From contig NZ_LFJC01000003.1 in the NCBI RefSeq assembly GCF_002776695.1, positions 6,921,982 through 6,985,981 of the forward strand: a stretch of DNA of 64,000 nucleotides, read 5' to 3'. Positions 33,970 through 42,829 of the stretch are shown here, piece after piece (positions within the stretch are counted from its first letter, which is position 1; every line of letters begins with the position of its first letter). The notes beneath the pieces are model-generated. The model did not search any database and was not told the origin of the DNA. It worked only from the letters and a program-made list of their open reading frames with translations. This DNA comes from Bradyrhizobium nitroreducens. GTDB taxonomy: Bacteria; Pseudomonadota; Alphaproteobacteria; Rhizobiales; Xanthobacteraceae. The position numbers and the translations under genes were made by a program.

Positions 33970-34974
33970 ATGAATCAAGCAATTATTATTACTTCGATCA
34001 ATCCTCCTAACGACGTCATGAGGAGCATAGCGGCAGATGCTCTACGGTCTGGCTTTGACTTCTTCGTTGTTGGGGATACAAGAACCCCGGCAAACTTTTC
34101 GATTGATGGATGCCGCTTTCTCGGGATCGCTGATCAGGCAAACTCTGGCTTTGCATACGCAAATCTCGCGCCTGTCAGAAACTACGCACGCAAGAATATC
34201 GGCTATCTGGCGGCCATCGCGAACGGTGCGCAGGTCGTCATTGAGACGGATGATGACAATTTCGCGCGACCGCAATTCTTCGAAAGCCGAAGCCGCACGC
34301 TGACCGCACCGGTAGTGTCGGGACATGGTTGGGTCAACGCCTATCGGTATTTCTCCGATGGGAATATTTGGCCACGCGGTTTGCCTCTGGATCACGTTCT
34401 GAAACCTGTTCCCGATTTTGCGAAATTGGAGCGTGCCGAGGTAGACTGTCCCATTCAGCAGGGGCTTGCCGACGGAGATCCCGATGTCGATGCACTTTAT
34501 CGATTAGTGCTTCCCTTGCCTCATAACTTCAGGACCGATCGGGTCGTGGCATTTGGACCCGGCTCGTGGGTTCCGTTCAACAGCCAGAACACGAGCTGGT
34601 GGCCAAGCGCCTTTCCGCTGATGTATCTTCCGTCCTATTGCAATTTCCGAGTGACAGACATCTGGCGCAGCCTGATTGCTCAGCGTATCGCGTGGGCAAA
34701 CGGTTGGCATGTGCTCTTCCATGGGCCAACTGTCTGGCAGGACCGCAATGAACACGATCTGATGAAGGACTTCGAGGACGAGATTCCGGGCTATCTGAAT
34801 AATCATCGCATTCGACTGATGCTCGAGGATCTGCCGATTAACGGCGGGCCCGATCACATCAGGGAGAACGTGCGTCGCTGTTATCAGGCCCTGGTCGAAT
34901 GCGAGCTGGTCGGCGCTGCCGAGCTTCCTTTGCTTGATGCGTGGACCTCGGATTTAGATCGGATTGTCAGCTGA
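33970..34974 (+). CDS. STELLO-type (DUF288) glycosyltransferase-like protein
   Basis: A 334-residue protein resembling the STELLO/DUF288 family, best known from plant Golgi proteins and nematodes. The resemblance rests on 'MNQAIIITSINPPNDVMRSI', 'FFVVGDTRTPANFSIDGCRF', the acidic metal-binding-like 'VIETDDDNF' (about 90-98), 'WVPFNSQNTSWW' and 'FRVTDIWRSLIAQRI'. The 'TDDDN' stretch would be the DxD nucleotide-sugar site. No membrane segment is seen, unlike the plant proteins, so it should act in the cytoplasm on the lipid-linked glycan. It starts an operon that continues with the TylF-like methyltransferase (21-base gap). The donor is unknown. Confidence 0.8.
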   Translation: MNQAIIITSINPPNDVMRSIAADALRSGFDFFVVGDTRTPANFSIDGCRFLGIADQANSGFAYANLAPVRNYARKNIGYLAAIANGAQVVIETDDDNFARPQFFESRSRTLTAPVVSGHGWVNAYRYFSDGNIWPRGLPLDHVLKPVPDFAKLERAEVDCPIQQGLADGDPDVDALYRLVLPLPHNFRTDRVVAFGPGSWVPFNSQNTSWWPSAFPLMYLPSYCNFRVTDIWRSLIAQRIAWANGWHVLFHGPTVWQDRNEHDLMKDFEDEIPGYLNNHRIRLMLEDLPINGGPDHIRENVRRCYQALVECELVGAAELPLLDAWTSDLDRIVS

Positions 34975-34995
34975 TATGCAAGGGTACGTGAGGCT

Positions 34996-35790
34996 ATGAA
35001 CTGGCAGGATCGTTTACGTGCATCTTTGCTGCCGACGTATGAGGGGCTGCCGAGCGGCTCCAAGCGGCTCGCGCGGCGAATTTTTGCTGTCCTCCAGGGG
35101 CCACTTTTCTCAGCTCGCGCGCGCTGGGTCCGCTTTACTTACTTGCGTCACGTCGCCAGGGAGCGGAGGTATCTGTTTCTTTGCGTAGCTCGCTTCGCGA
35201 ACGTGAATCGGCCGATCAAAGGCTACTACATGGAATTTGGCAGCTTCGGCGCCAACACCATGAGGCTTGCATATGACAGTTTCCATCATCTGTTTGACTG
35301 GCGGTATGTGGCTTTCGATTCTTTCGAGGGATTGCCAGCTATATCGGAAATCGATCGCCAGGACGCTTGGGAGCAGGGCAAGCTGAAAACTGCTGAGGCG
35401 GACTTCAAGCGAATATGTCGTCGTCATGGTATGCCGACAGATCGACTGCGCACGGTAAAAGGTTTCTATGATGTGAGTCTGACATCAGATCTTGCTCGCG
35501 AGCTCCTTCCGGCCAAGGCCGCCGTCGTCTATATCGATTGCGATCTCTACGCATCCACTGTTCCCATCCTCTCCTTCATCATCGATTTCCTGCAGGTTGG
35601 TACGATCATCGTGTTCGACGATTGGAACTGTTTCTGGGCGGACCCTGATCGTGGTGAGCGACGAGCTTGGCGTGAATTCTGTGAAGCGTATCCGCATTTT
35701 CGTTTTGAACCCTTCGTGCAGACGGGAATGCAGATGTCCTTCGTCTGTGTCGGTCTCACCGCCAACGCCAGCGGGAGTTCGCCCGCGTGA
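34996..35790 (+). CDS. TylF/MycF-like macrocin O-methyltransferase family protein
   Basis: A 264-residue SAM-dependent, metal-requiring methyltransferase-like protein. The SAM-binding region is 'GYYMEFGSFGANTMRLAYDS' with 'WRYVAFDSFEGLP' after it; the metal/substrate motif is 'VVYIDCDLYASTVPILSFI' with the following 'IIVFDDWNCF'. TylF/MycF proteins O-methylate sugars of macrolides, and homologues in glycan loci probably methylate a sugar hydroxyl. It lies between the STELLO-type gene and the Wzx flippase gene, with which it overlaps by four bases (GTGA). A second, divergent member of the family is at 60741. Confidence 0.82.
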   Translation: MNWQDRLRASLLPTYEGLPSGSKRLARRIFAVLQGPLFSARARWVRFTYLRHVARERRYLFLCVARFANVNRPIKGYYMEFGSFGANTMRLAYDSFHHLFDWRYVAFDSFEGLPAISEIDRQDAWEQGKLKTAEADFKRICRRHGMPTDRLRTVKGFYDVSLTSDLARELLPAKAAVVYIDCDLYASTVPILSFIIDFLQVGTIIVFDDWNCFWADPDRGERRAWREFCEAYPHFRFEPFVQTGMQMSFVCVGLTANASGSSPA

Positions 35791-37268
35791 GCTGGCTAAT
35801 AGCGCTTCGCGGCCGTTTTGCGGGGCGCGTTCTGCTCTTTGTAAGCGCGACAGTTTTCCAAGCCCTCATGTCTGTCGCCATTTTGCCTTTAACAACGCTT
35901 GTATTGACCGCAGCCGACTTCGGCTATTTTGCCTTGATGATGTCGTGGGCCGCGCTGGCTAGCGCGTTTGGCGATGCAGGTGGCTCCCTTGCACTTCCGG
36001 CAAACTATTCCGTTGCTTCGACGACTGAACGCCGGCGGATGCTATCGAGTTTCTTTTTGGTCTCGCTCCTGACCAGCTCGGGGCTGGCCATCCTGCTCGT
36101 GGCTGCTTGGCCGTCCCTGCAAGAGATGATATCGGTCGCGGAAGAGACTTCACGCGCGACTCTTGTGCTGACAGCTCTCCTCATTCCGCTGAAATCTGTG
36201 ACGTCTCTCTCGACCAATGTTTTTGCCGTTGCTGGCCGGGGGAATGCGGTTGCAGCTCAGATCGCTCTGCAGGCAGTTGGATCTTTTGCCGGCACTTTGA
36301 TCTCGCTCTTTGGTCTGCACTTAGGTGTTTCATCACTATTCGTGGGGGCAGTTGTCGGGCAAGCGTGCTCTGTTTTGGTAGCCGTGGCGGCGCTGGGTGC
36401 TGAACCATGGCACGTACCTAGCCGTCGATGGTTATCGGTCCTTCGAGCCCACACTCTCACATCGCTTGTCGCGGGCTTCACGGGGGGATTCCGCAGCATC
36501 GGGGAGAATTCGGTGGTGGCGGCAAATCTCAGCATTTCTGCTGTCGGATATCTTGGCCATGCCCGGCTCTACTATGGGACGTTGCTCGCTGGCACCAATG
36601 CGGTTGCGGTTAATGTCTGGTCCGCCTCGCTGGCTGAGGCGCGGGATGGGCGGGGGCTTTTCACACTAACCAAGCGTGTGTGGATACCAATTCATATCCT
36701 GATTGCTCTATTCGGCGTGGCGTTCTCCTGCTTCGGTAAGGACTTCGTCTCCATACTGACGCATGACCGGTTGACTCCCGCTGCGGAGCTCGTGCCCTGG
36801 TTTGCGTTGCTTCTGCTGCTTCACATTTCAGGCAGAGTGCAAAATGCGACCCTCTATGCAAACAACGAGGCGAGAAACCTCACCAACGCGAGTTCGCTGA
36901 TTTCGATTTGTTGCCTCGCCACGCTGCCGTTTGTCGTTGGTAAGGTGGCTGGGGTCGGCTGCAGCCTTGGGTTGGCGGGAGTCATTCTCGTCCTTCTCGC
37001 TGAAGCGGCTTTGTTCCGGGGTTACATTTACTGGAGGTCGATTGCTTTTCAGCGATTTCGGGGCTTTGACGATAGTCGGGTAGTCTGCGGGGGCGCTGTA
37101 ATCATCCTAAGCTGGCTCTTCAACGAGTACATGGCGCCCTCGCTTGCGACAAGAATCGCTCTATGCATAGCGCTGTGCGCGGTCACAGGCGTCGTCGAAC
37201 GAGAGCGCATTATCGACCTGTTTCGCGTTCTGCAAAGTCGATCTCAAGCAACGATCCAGAACATTTGA
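35787..37268 (+). CDS. Wzx-like polysaccharide flippase (MATE/MOP superfamily)
   Basis: A 493-residue polytopic inner-membrane protein with about 12-13 hydrophobic segments, starting at GTG 35787 that overlaps the previous stop. The opening 'RVLLFVSATVFQALMSVAIL' and 'LTAADFGYFALMMSWAALAS' are typical of Wzx/O-antigen translocases of the MOP superfamily. It should flip undecaprenyl-pyrophosphate-linked repeat units across the inner membrane for polymerisation by the Wzy-like protein at 47947. It precedes a methyltransferase-like gene by 12 bases. It could be a teichuronic-type exporter, but the cluster favours repeat-unit flipping. Confidence 0.85.
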   Translation: MSWLIALRGRFAGRVLLFVSATVFQALMSVAILPLTTLVLTAADFGYFALMMSWAALASAFGDAGGSLALPANYSVASTTERRRMLSSFFLVSLLTSSGLAILLVAAWPSLQEMISVAEETSRATLVLTALLIPLKSVTSLSTNVFAVAGRGNAVAAQIALQAVGSFAGTLISLFGLHLGVSSLFVGAVVGQACSVLVAVAALGAEPWHVPSRRWLSVLRAHTLTSLVAGFTGGFRSIGENSVVAANLSISAVGYLGHARLYYGTLLAGTNAVAVNVWSASLAEARDGRGLFTLTKRVWIPIHILIALFGVAFSCFGKDFVSILTHDRLTPAAELVPWFALLLLLHISGRVQNATLYANNEARNLTNASSLISICCLATLPFVVGKVAGVGCSLGLAGVILVLLAEAALFRGYIYWRSIAFQRFRGFDDSRVVCGGAVIILSWLFNEYMAPSLATRIALCIALCAVTGVVERERIIDLFRVLQSRSQATIQNI

Positions 37269-37280
37269 AGAGGGCAACTC

Positions 37281-38081
37281 GTGGCGAAATACGATATGGG
37301 AGCTCTCCGAGCCGCAGCAGAGACTGCAGCGGCGCTTCTGCTCGAAGGTTATGTCGATCGATGGGTCGAGGGGGCGATTTTTCCCTGCGAGGTGGCATTT
37401 TTCCTGGCTCGTTGCATGACTGAGGACGTTTCGGTCGTCGTGGAATCCGGCCGGCAGGATGGCTACTCGACGGAAATTCTGGGTGATTGGGCCAGGCGCA
37501 ATGGCCGCAAGCTTGTCTCGATAGATTTGGAGCAGGATCCGGCACGAGCCGCAGCTTGTCGCCGGCGTCTAGCGCATCTGCCAATTGAGCTTGTCAAAGG
37601 GAGTGCCTACGAAGAGTTCGGTCGTTGGGCGGATAGGCTGCGAGGCGCGCGGGTCGGTTTTCTAGTCGATGGTCCGAAGGGGTGGCCGGCTATTTCCATG
37701 ATGGCTGCCGGTCTGGCCGAAAATGTTCGCCTGATGGCCATTCACAATCTGACGGTTGGGAGCGGAGAGCGAGCGTTCTTTGAGCAGTTCGGCACGGAGG
37801 TTTTCTACGAAACAGCGCTTGCTGAGCCTGGGCCTCGCTGGCGCGAGCTGCGTAAGCGTGAGATCGAAGTGGCGATCCGCGAAGGTGCTGCCCGGTCGTT
37901 GGAGATGTCCTCGCTCGGAGTTCTAGTGCTCGATTCAAAGCGTCGGGAGCGCATTCGTGGTGCTCTCCGGAAAGAGTTTGGTCTCCATCAGCCGAGGGTT
38001 GTCAGGGCCCTTTGGTCACTAGGAGCCTACCGCGCAACCACGAAGCTTTATGGCTTGTCTTACAGGCTTTTGGGACGCTAA
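37281..38081 (+). CDS. SAM-dependent methyltransferase-like protein
   Basis: A 266-residue protein starting at GTG (37281), with AGAGGG seven bases upstream. The block 'VVVESGRQDGYSTEILGDWA' followed by 'RKLVSIDLEQDPARAAACRR' has the shape of motifs I and II of a class I methyltransferase, but the glycine motif is unusual (ESGRQDGYST), so the family call is tentative. The C-terminal third is basic. It follows the flippase gene and is the last gene before a 166-base gap that holds a promoter candidate for neuB. A methyltransferase acting on a sugar is the most likely role. Confidence 0.5.
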   Translation: MAKYDMGALRAAAETAAALLLEGYVDRWVEGAIFPCEVAFFLARCMTEDVSVVVESGRQDGYSTEILGDWARRNGRKLVSIDLEQDPARAAACRRRLAHLPIELVKGSAYEEFGRWADRLRGARVGFLVDGPKGWPAISMMAAGLAENVRLMAIHNLTVGSGERAFFEQFGTEVFYETALAEPGPRWRELRKREIEVAIREGAARSLEMSSLGVLVLDSKRRERIRGALRKEFGLHQPRVVRALWSLGAYRATTKLYGLSYRLLGR

Positions 38082-38176
38082 GCATGCCAGCTGCCACATA
38101 AGGCTAGGAACCGAGGGGAACCGTCTCCGGATCTCTATAGATGCGCAGCTGAATGCGGTCTAATGCCTAGCTTCGC

Positions 38177-38205
38177 TTGATTGTGATGCAATAGTCCAGT
38201 ATGTC
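38177..38205 (+). promoter_or_regulatory. Candidate promoter of the neuBCA operon
   Basis: TTGATT (38177-38182) and TATGTC (38200-38205) are separated by 17 bases, 43 bases upstream of the neuB ATG. The match to sigma-70 is moderate and was judged by eye. Confidence 0.33.
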
Positions 38206-38247
38206 GAGACTCTTCTCTGTTCATCTTTTGTTTCGAAAGCTTGCGCC

Positions 38248-39252
38248 ATGACTGCCGGCCGTCAAATGCCTTATGTAATCGCGGAGATCGGATCCGTTCA
38301 CGACGGTTCGTTCGGAAATGCGTGTCGTCTGCTAGAAGTGGCAGCCGATTGCGGCGCGGACGCGGTTAAGTTTCAGACCCACATCGCAGAAGCCGAGACG
38401 TTGTTGGATGCGCCTTCACCGTCGTATTTTTCAGCCGAGCCGCGTGCGGAGTATTTCAGGCGAACCGGCTTCTCGGTTGATCAATGGGGACGTCTGGCGG
38501 AACTAGCCAAGAAATGTAAGGTCGATTTCCTTTCATCTCCGTTTTCGCTTGAAGCGGTCGATATGCTGGAGCGTATCGGCGTTAGTGCTTACAAAATTCC
38601 TTCTGGTGAAGTGAGCAATTTGCCCTTGATGGAGTATATTGCTCGGACGAAGAAGCCTGTGTTGCTCTCATCCGGCATGAGCAACTGGTGCGAACTGGAC
38701 GCCGCTGTTGCGGCACTTCGTTCGTCCTGCGCCGTGACCTTGCTCCAGTGCACTTCGGTCTACCCATGTCCTCCAGAGCAAGTCGGCCTTAACGTCATGC
38801 TGAAGATGCGTGAACGCTATGATGTTCCTGTCGGATTCTCGGACCATACGCTAGGCTTTGCTGCTGCGATCGCAGCCGTTGCGCTGGGAGCCACCGTGGT
38901 TGAGAAGCACTTCACCTTTTCGAAGCTGATGTATGGAAGTGATGCAAAGCACAGCATGGATCCAGACCAGTTCCGGCTTCTTTGCGATGAACTGAAATTC
39001 GCGGGACGCATGATCGCAGCTCCGGTGGAGAAGGATGACCTTTCTTCTGTGCTGGAGATGAAGCGGATCTTCGAGAAGAGCATTGTCGCTGCCGCGGACC
39101 TCGCCGAAGGGACAGAAATTCAGCAGCAACACCTCGCGTTCAAAAAGCCAGGAGACGGTATTCCCGCCGCCCGGTACCGGGAGTTTATAGGCCGACGCTT
39201 GGTGCGCTCCCTCCCGCAGGATCACAAGTTCGAAGAGGAGGACTTTGCGTGA
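38248..39252 (+). CDS. neuB: N-acetylneuraminate synthase (NeuB family)
   Basis: A 334-residue nonulosonic-acid synthase that condenses N-acetylmannosamine (or a related 2-acetamido sugar) with phosphoenolpyruvate. The opening 'YVIAEIGSVHDGSFGNACRL', 'ADAVKFQTH', 'KIPSGEVSNLPLMEYIA', 'PVGFSDHTLGFAAAIAA' and 'GATVVEKHFTFSK' are the TIM-barrel signatures. The C-terminal ~60 residues ('AAADLAEGTEIQQQHLAFKK') form the SAF antifreeze-like domain. It is translated with neuC, which starts inside its last codons (GTGA overlap). LegI or PseI are alternatives by family, but no Leg/Pse dehydratase or aminotransferase genes are near, which favours sialic acid itself. Confidence 0.88.
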   Translation: MTAGRQMPYVIAEIGSVHDGSFGNACRLLEVAADCGADAVKFQTHIAEAETLLDAPSPSYFSAEPRAEYFRRTGFSVDQWGRLAELAKKCKVDFLSSPFSLEAVDMLERIGVSAYKIPSGEVSNLPLMEYIARTKKPVLLSSGMSNWCELDAAVAALRSSCAVTLLQCTSVYPCPPEQVGLNVMLKMRERYDVPVGFSDHTLGFAAAIAAVALGATVVEKHFTFSKLMYGSDAKHSMDPDQFRLLCDELKFAGRMIAAPVEKDDLSSVLEMKRIFEKSIVAAADLAEGTEIQQQHLAFKKPGDGIPAARYREFIGRRLVRSLPQDHKFEEEDFA

Positions 39253-40406
39253 GCAAGAAGAAGATCTGCGTAGTAGTCGGCTCCCGCGCGAATTACAGTT
39301 CCATCAAATCGGCTATGCGTGCCATACAGCAGCATCCAGCCCTCGAACTTCAATTGATCGTAGCTGCGTCGGCCGTGCTCGACCGCTACGGCTCTGTTGT
39401 CAACTTGATCGAAAAGGACGGCTTTATCCCGCATGCTCGCGTAACGATGCTGATCGAGGGAGAGACGCCGTCGACTATGGCTAAGTCCACAGGCCTCGGC
39501 CTGCTGGAACTGCCGACCCTCTTCGAGCAGCTGGCGCCGGAGGTGGTGTTGACAGTCGGAGATCGCTTCGAAACCATGGCGACCACGCTGGCAGCCGCGT
39601 ACATGAATATACCTGTGGCCCACACCATGGGCGGCGAGGTGAGCGGCACCATCGACGAAAGCATTCGTCATGCGGTGACGAAGTTTGCGCACATTCACTT
39701 CCCCGCAAGTGAGGGAGCGCGGGAGCGCATCATCAAACTTGGTGAGCGGCCGGAACATGTGCACATGGTCGGCTGTCCGCGCATCGATTTAGTTGCCGAA
39801 ATTCTGAAAAATCCGATCGCAAATATCTTCGACCGTCTTTTCGATGATGGTGTTGGTCAGCGCTTCTCGATCGACGAGCCGTTTGCGCTCATTTCCCAGC
39901 ATCCGGTTACGACCGAGTATGGTGATGGTGAGGCGCAAATCACGATGACGTTGGAAGCAGTGCGTGACCAAGGCTTGGCGGCGGTTGTATTGTGGCCGAA
40001 TGCCGATGCGGGCTCTGACGATATCTCGCGCGGTATCCGGAAGTGGCGCGAGCGGAAGCTTGACGATCGCATGCACTTTTTCAAGAACCTGCCCATCGAT
40101 GTCTACGTTAATCTCATGCACTCGACGGCATGCCTCGTCGGAAATTCGAGCAGCGGGATTCGAGAGGGGGCGTACATCGGCACGCCCGTCGTGAATATCG
40201 GTTCCCGGCAGAACATGCGCGATCGCGGTGATAACGTAATCGAAGTAAGCTATGACAAGCGGGAAATCTCAAGAGCCATTGCAAAGCAAGTCGAGCACGG
40301 CCGCTACGCGATGAATCCGATCTATGGCGACGGTACAGCTGGTCCCAAGATTGCTAACGTCCTTGCCGCCGAGAGGGTCGCAGTCCAAAAATGCATCACA
40401 TATTGA
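39249..40406 (+). CDS. neuC: UDP-GlcNAc 2-epimerase, hydrolysing (NeuC family)
   Basis: A 385-residue enzyme that converts UDP-GlcNAc to ManNAc and UDP, the first step of sialic-acid synthesis. Family features are 'KKICVVVGSRANYSSIKSAM', 'VVLTVGDRFETMATTLAAAY', 'PVAHTMGGEVSGTIDESIRH' and 'VGNSSSGIREGAYIGTPVVN', the UDP site. The start GTG overlaps the neuB stop. It is followed by neuA after 37 bases, so neuB-neuC-neuA is one operon. LegG or another hydrolysing epimerase for a 2,4-diacetamido sugar is possible, but the enzymes for making such a substrate are absent from the window. Confidence 0.88.
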   Translation: MSKKKICVVVGSRANYSSIKSAMRAIQQHPALELQLIVAASAVLDRYGSVVNLIEKDGFIPHARVTMLIEGETPSTMAKSTGLGLLELPTLFEQLAPEVVLTVGDRFETMATTLAAAYMNIPVAHTMGGEVSGTIDESIRHAVTKFAHIHFPASEGARERIIKLGERPEHVHMVGCPRIDLVAEILKNPIANIFDRLFDDGVGQRFSIDEPFALISQHPVTTEYGDGEAQITMTLEAVRDQGLAAVVLWPNADAGSDDISRGIRKWRERKLDDRMHFFKNLPIDVYVNLMHSTACLVGNSSSGIREGAYIGTPVVNIGSRQNMRDRGDNVIEVSYDKREISRAIAKQVEHGRYAMNPIYGDGTAGPKIANVLAAERVAVQKCITY

Positions 40407-40443
40407 GCCTGAGACGCCTCGGCCAAGACGAGGCTGATGCCAA

Positions 40444-41142
40444 ATGACCCTCGTGGCCCTCATACCTGCGCGAGGTGGTTCGAAAGGCATTCCCCGTAAG
40501 AACCTTGCGCTATGCGGCGGACGTTCTTTGCTGGATTGGACTGCCGAGGCCGCGTTGCATTCTGGCGTCGTCGATCGCGCGGTACTATCAACGGATGACC
40601 AGGACATCGCCGAGACCGGCCGGGCGCTGGGTCTCGAAGTGCCATTTCTCAGACCTCTGGACCTGGCTGGAGACGCTGCCTCAATGTTGGGGGTCATGCA
40701 GCATTGTCTTGCCGAGTTGACTCGGGCGGGCGAGACGATCGAGGCGATCGTGCTGTTGCAGCCGACATCACCGTTTCGCCGTGCGCACCACGTGCGTGAG
40801 AGTATCGCAAAGTTCCGCGAAAACCAGGCTCAGTCGCTGGTGAGCGTGGTGCGTGTACCGCATCGCTTCGTTCCCGAAGGACAGATGCGGGAGAAGGATG
40901 GGTTTCTATCACCATATTTCGGGGGAGGCATCGGAAGGACCACGCGGCAAGAAAAGGAACTTCTATTCGCCCGAAATGGTCCGGCTGTGCTGATTGTCCG
41001 CAGTTCAGTTCTCGACGCCGGCCTGCTCTATGGGGATTCTATCGTCGGGTACGAAATGGACGAGTTGTCGTCCCTCGATATCGATACGCCGGAAGAGCTT
41101 AGGCTCGCCGATCATCTGCTACGGACTGGCTACGTCCGATGA
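40444..41142 (+). CDS. neuA: CMP-N-acetylneuraminate cytidylyltransferase (NeuA family)
   Basis: A 232-residue nucleotidyltransferase that activates the nonulosonic acid as CMP-sugar. The signature 'VALIPARGGSKGIPRKNLAL' opens the protein, followed by 'VLSTDDQDIAE' and 'LQPTSPFRRAHHV', all standard for NeuA. It ends near the GT-fold border without the extra C-terminal acetyl-esterase domain found in some neuA. The next gene starts inside its stop (ATGA), so its product and the downstream glycosyltransferase-like protein should be made together. Together with neuB and neuC this is a full route to CMP-sialic acid. Confidence 0.9.
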   Translation: MTLVALIPARGGSKGIPRKNLALCGGRSLLDWTAEAALHSGVVDRAVLSTDDQDIAETGRALGLEVPFLRPLDLAGDAASMLGVMQHCLAELTRAGETIEAIVLLQPTSPFRRAHHVRESIAKFRENQAQSLVSVVRVPHRFVPEGQMREKDGFLSPYFGGGIGRTTRQEKELLFARNGPAVLIVRSSVLDAGLLYGDSIVGYEMDELSSLDIDTPEELRLADHLLRTGYVR

Positions 41143-42821
41143 ACGCAATCGTGCGATATCTGCGCCGTAGTCCGTTTGCCGGCGGGCTTGCCGATCTTAG
41201 AGAGCGGATGGCGAATGCCAGCGAATATCGGCGACTCCGAGATGAGGCCGAACGTACGTTTGCCGAAATGGCCTTCGCGCGCGAGCTGCCGGCGCCTCGG
41301 CCCGGCGCACCGACGGTGTTGGTCTTGAGCATGACCAACAACACCTACACGGCAAAATTGGAATGCATGCAGGCCCTGGCTTTTCGACGAAGGGGCTGGC
41401 GCATCAAGGTTCTGACATCCAGCATCTATACTCACGCCAAGCGCCTCTATCAGGCGTATGGTATCGTTGATCTTCTTCCCTTCGAGAAGTTGGTCAACGT
41501 CAAGGACGCGAGGGCGGCGGCGATCGCCGAGGCCCAGCGGCGCAGCAACATGTCGATGGATTTCCAATCGGTCATGGAGTGGCGGTACAGAGACGCATGG
41601 ATCGGACCGCAGTTGCTATCGTCTGTATCGCGAGGGGGGTTCGATGGAGCGCCGGATCCGCGAAAGCCTGAAATTCGCGAAGCAATAATCGAGAAGCTTA
41701 AGCAATCCGTTGGATTCGTGCACGCCGCTGAAAGATGTCTGGCCGAGCTCGAGCCTTCGCTGATCCTCGTCAATGAACCAAACTATCATACGCTGGGGCC
41801 GTTCGTCGACGTCGCGATCAAGAAGGGTATTCCGACAGTTCACTTCACCCAGCCTTCACGCGAAGATGCGCTCGTGCATAAGAAGCTCACTAAGGAAACG
41901 CGTCGTATCCATCCTAACTCGATTACGCCCGAGACTCTTGAGTGGCTTCTGAGGGAGCCTTGGGGGGGCCAACAGGAATCAGAACTTGATGACGAGTTCA
42001 GGAAGCGTTACGGAGGCGTCTGGAAAGTGCAAGCGCGCAATCAGCCGGGGACGGTTGATGTCGCGGATGCCGAAATCCGGCAGGAACTGGGGCTTGATCA
42101 GAAGCCCGTAGCGGTGCTGTTCTCGCATGTGCTTTGGGACGCGAATCTGTTCTATGGAAAAGACCTATTCGAGAACTATGGCGACTGGTTTGCCCAGACC
42201 GTAAAAGCTGCCGCCGCCAATCCGCGGGTCAACTGGATTATAAAGCTGCATCCTGCGAATATTTGGAAGCGTAGACTCTCCGGAGTTTCGGGCGAATATG
42301 GCGAGTTAAGTATTATCCGCGAGAGCGTTGGCGACTTACCGCCCCATGTGAAGTTGATTTTGGCTGACACGCGTTACAGCACACTTTCGTTATTCCGAAT
42401 GGCTAGCGTCGGGATTACAGTCCGGGGCAGTATTGGGTACGAGCTGCCGTGTTTCGGTGTACCGGTGATAACTGCAGGAACAGGGCGCTATTCAGGCTTC
42501 GGCTTCACCGAAGAACATTCGTCTCGCGAGAGCTATCTGGGCGCACTCAGCGAGCTTGAAGACGTGCCGCGGCTCACCCCCGCGAAAGTGCACCTTGCGC
42601 GAGTCCACGCTCATGCGCTGTTCGTCAGGCGTCCCTGGGTCTATAAAAGCTTCAAAACGGAGATTGGACCAAATGTCCTTGACCCCCTGTTTCAGAATCT
42701 GGTGCCGGTCGTCGCAAGCGATGCAGATATCGGACGCAATGGCGATCTTGATGAATTCGCGCGCTGGGCCGAGAACTCCGAAGAGATAGATTATTTGGCT
42801 TCTCGGATCGGTCAAGATTAA
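41139..42821 (+). CDS. KpsS-like GT-B protein coupled to neuA (candidate sialyltransferase)
   Basis: A 560-residue protein without membrane segments. No exact family match is recognised. Its C-terminal half carries 'RVNWIIKLHPANIWKRRL' and 'ITVRGSIGYELPCFGVPVIT' followed by 'AGTGRYSGFGFT', which resembles the nucleotide-binding part of capsule Kdo-transferases (KpsS/KpsC), and an earlier GT-B-like part with 'VLVLSMTNNTYTAKLECMQA'. The start ATG overlaps the neuA stop by four bases, so it is translated straight after the CMP-sialate enzyme. CMP-sugar donors are shared by Kdo- and sialyltransferases, so transfer of the nonulosonic acid to the glycan is the simplest proposal. It is inference; no activity is shown. 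Confidence 0.55.
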   Translation: MNAIVRYLRRSPFAGGLADLRERMANASEYRRLRDEAERTFAEMAFARELPAPRPGAPTVLVLSMTNNTYTAKLECMQALAFRRRGWRIKVLTSSIYTHAKRLYQAYGIVDLLPFEKLVNVKDARAAAIAEAQRRSNMSMDFQSVMEWRYRDAWIGPQLLSSVSRGGFDGAPDPRKPEIREAIIEKLKQSVGFVHAAERCLAELEPSLILVNEPNYHTLGPFVDVAIKKGIPTVHFTQPSREDALVHKKLTKETRRIHPNSITPETLEWLLREPWGGQQESELDDEFRKRYGGVWKVQARNQPGTVDVADAEIRQELGLDQKPVAVLFSHVLWDANLFYGKDLFENYGDWFAQTVKAAAANPRVNWIIKLHPANIWKRRLSGVSGEYGELSIIRESVGDLPPHVKLILADTRYSTLSLFRMASVGITVRGSIGYELPCFGVPVITAGTGRYSGFGFTEEHSSRESYLGALSELEDVPRLTPAKVHLARVHAHALFVRRPWVYKSFKTEIGPNVLDPLFQNLVPVVASDADIGRNGDLDEFARWAENSEEIDYLASRIGQD

Positions 42822-42829
42822 CTCCACGA

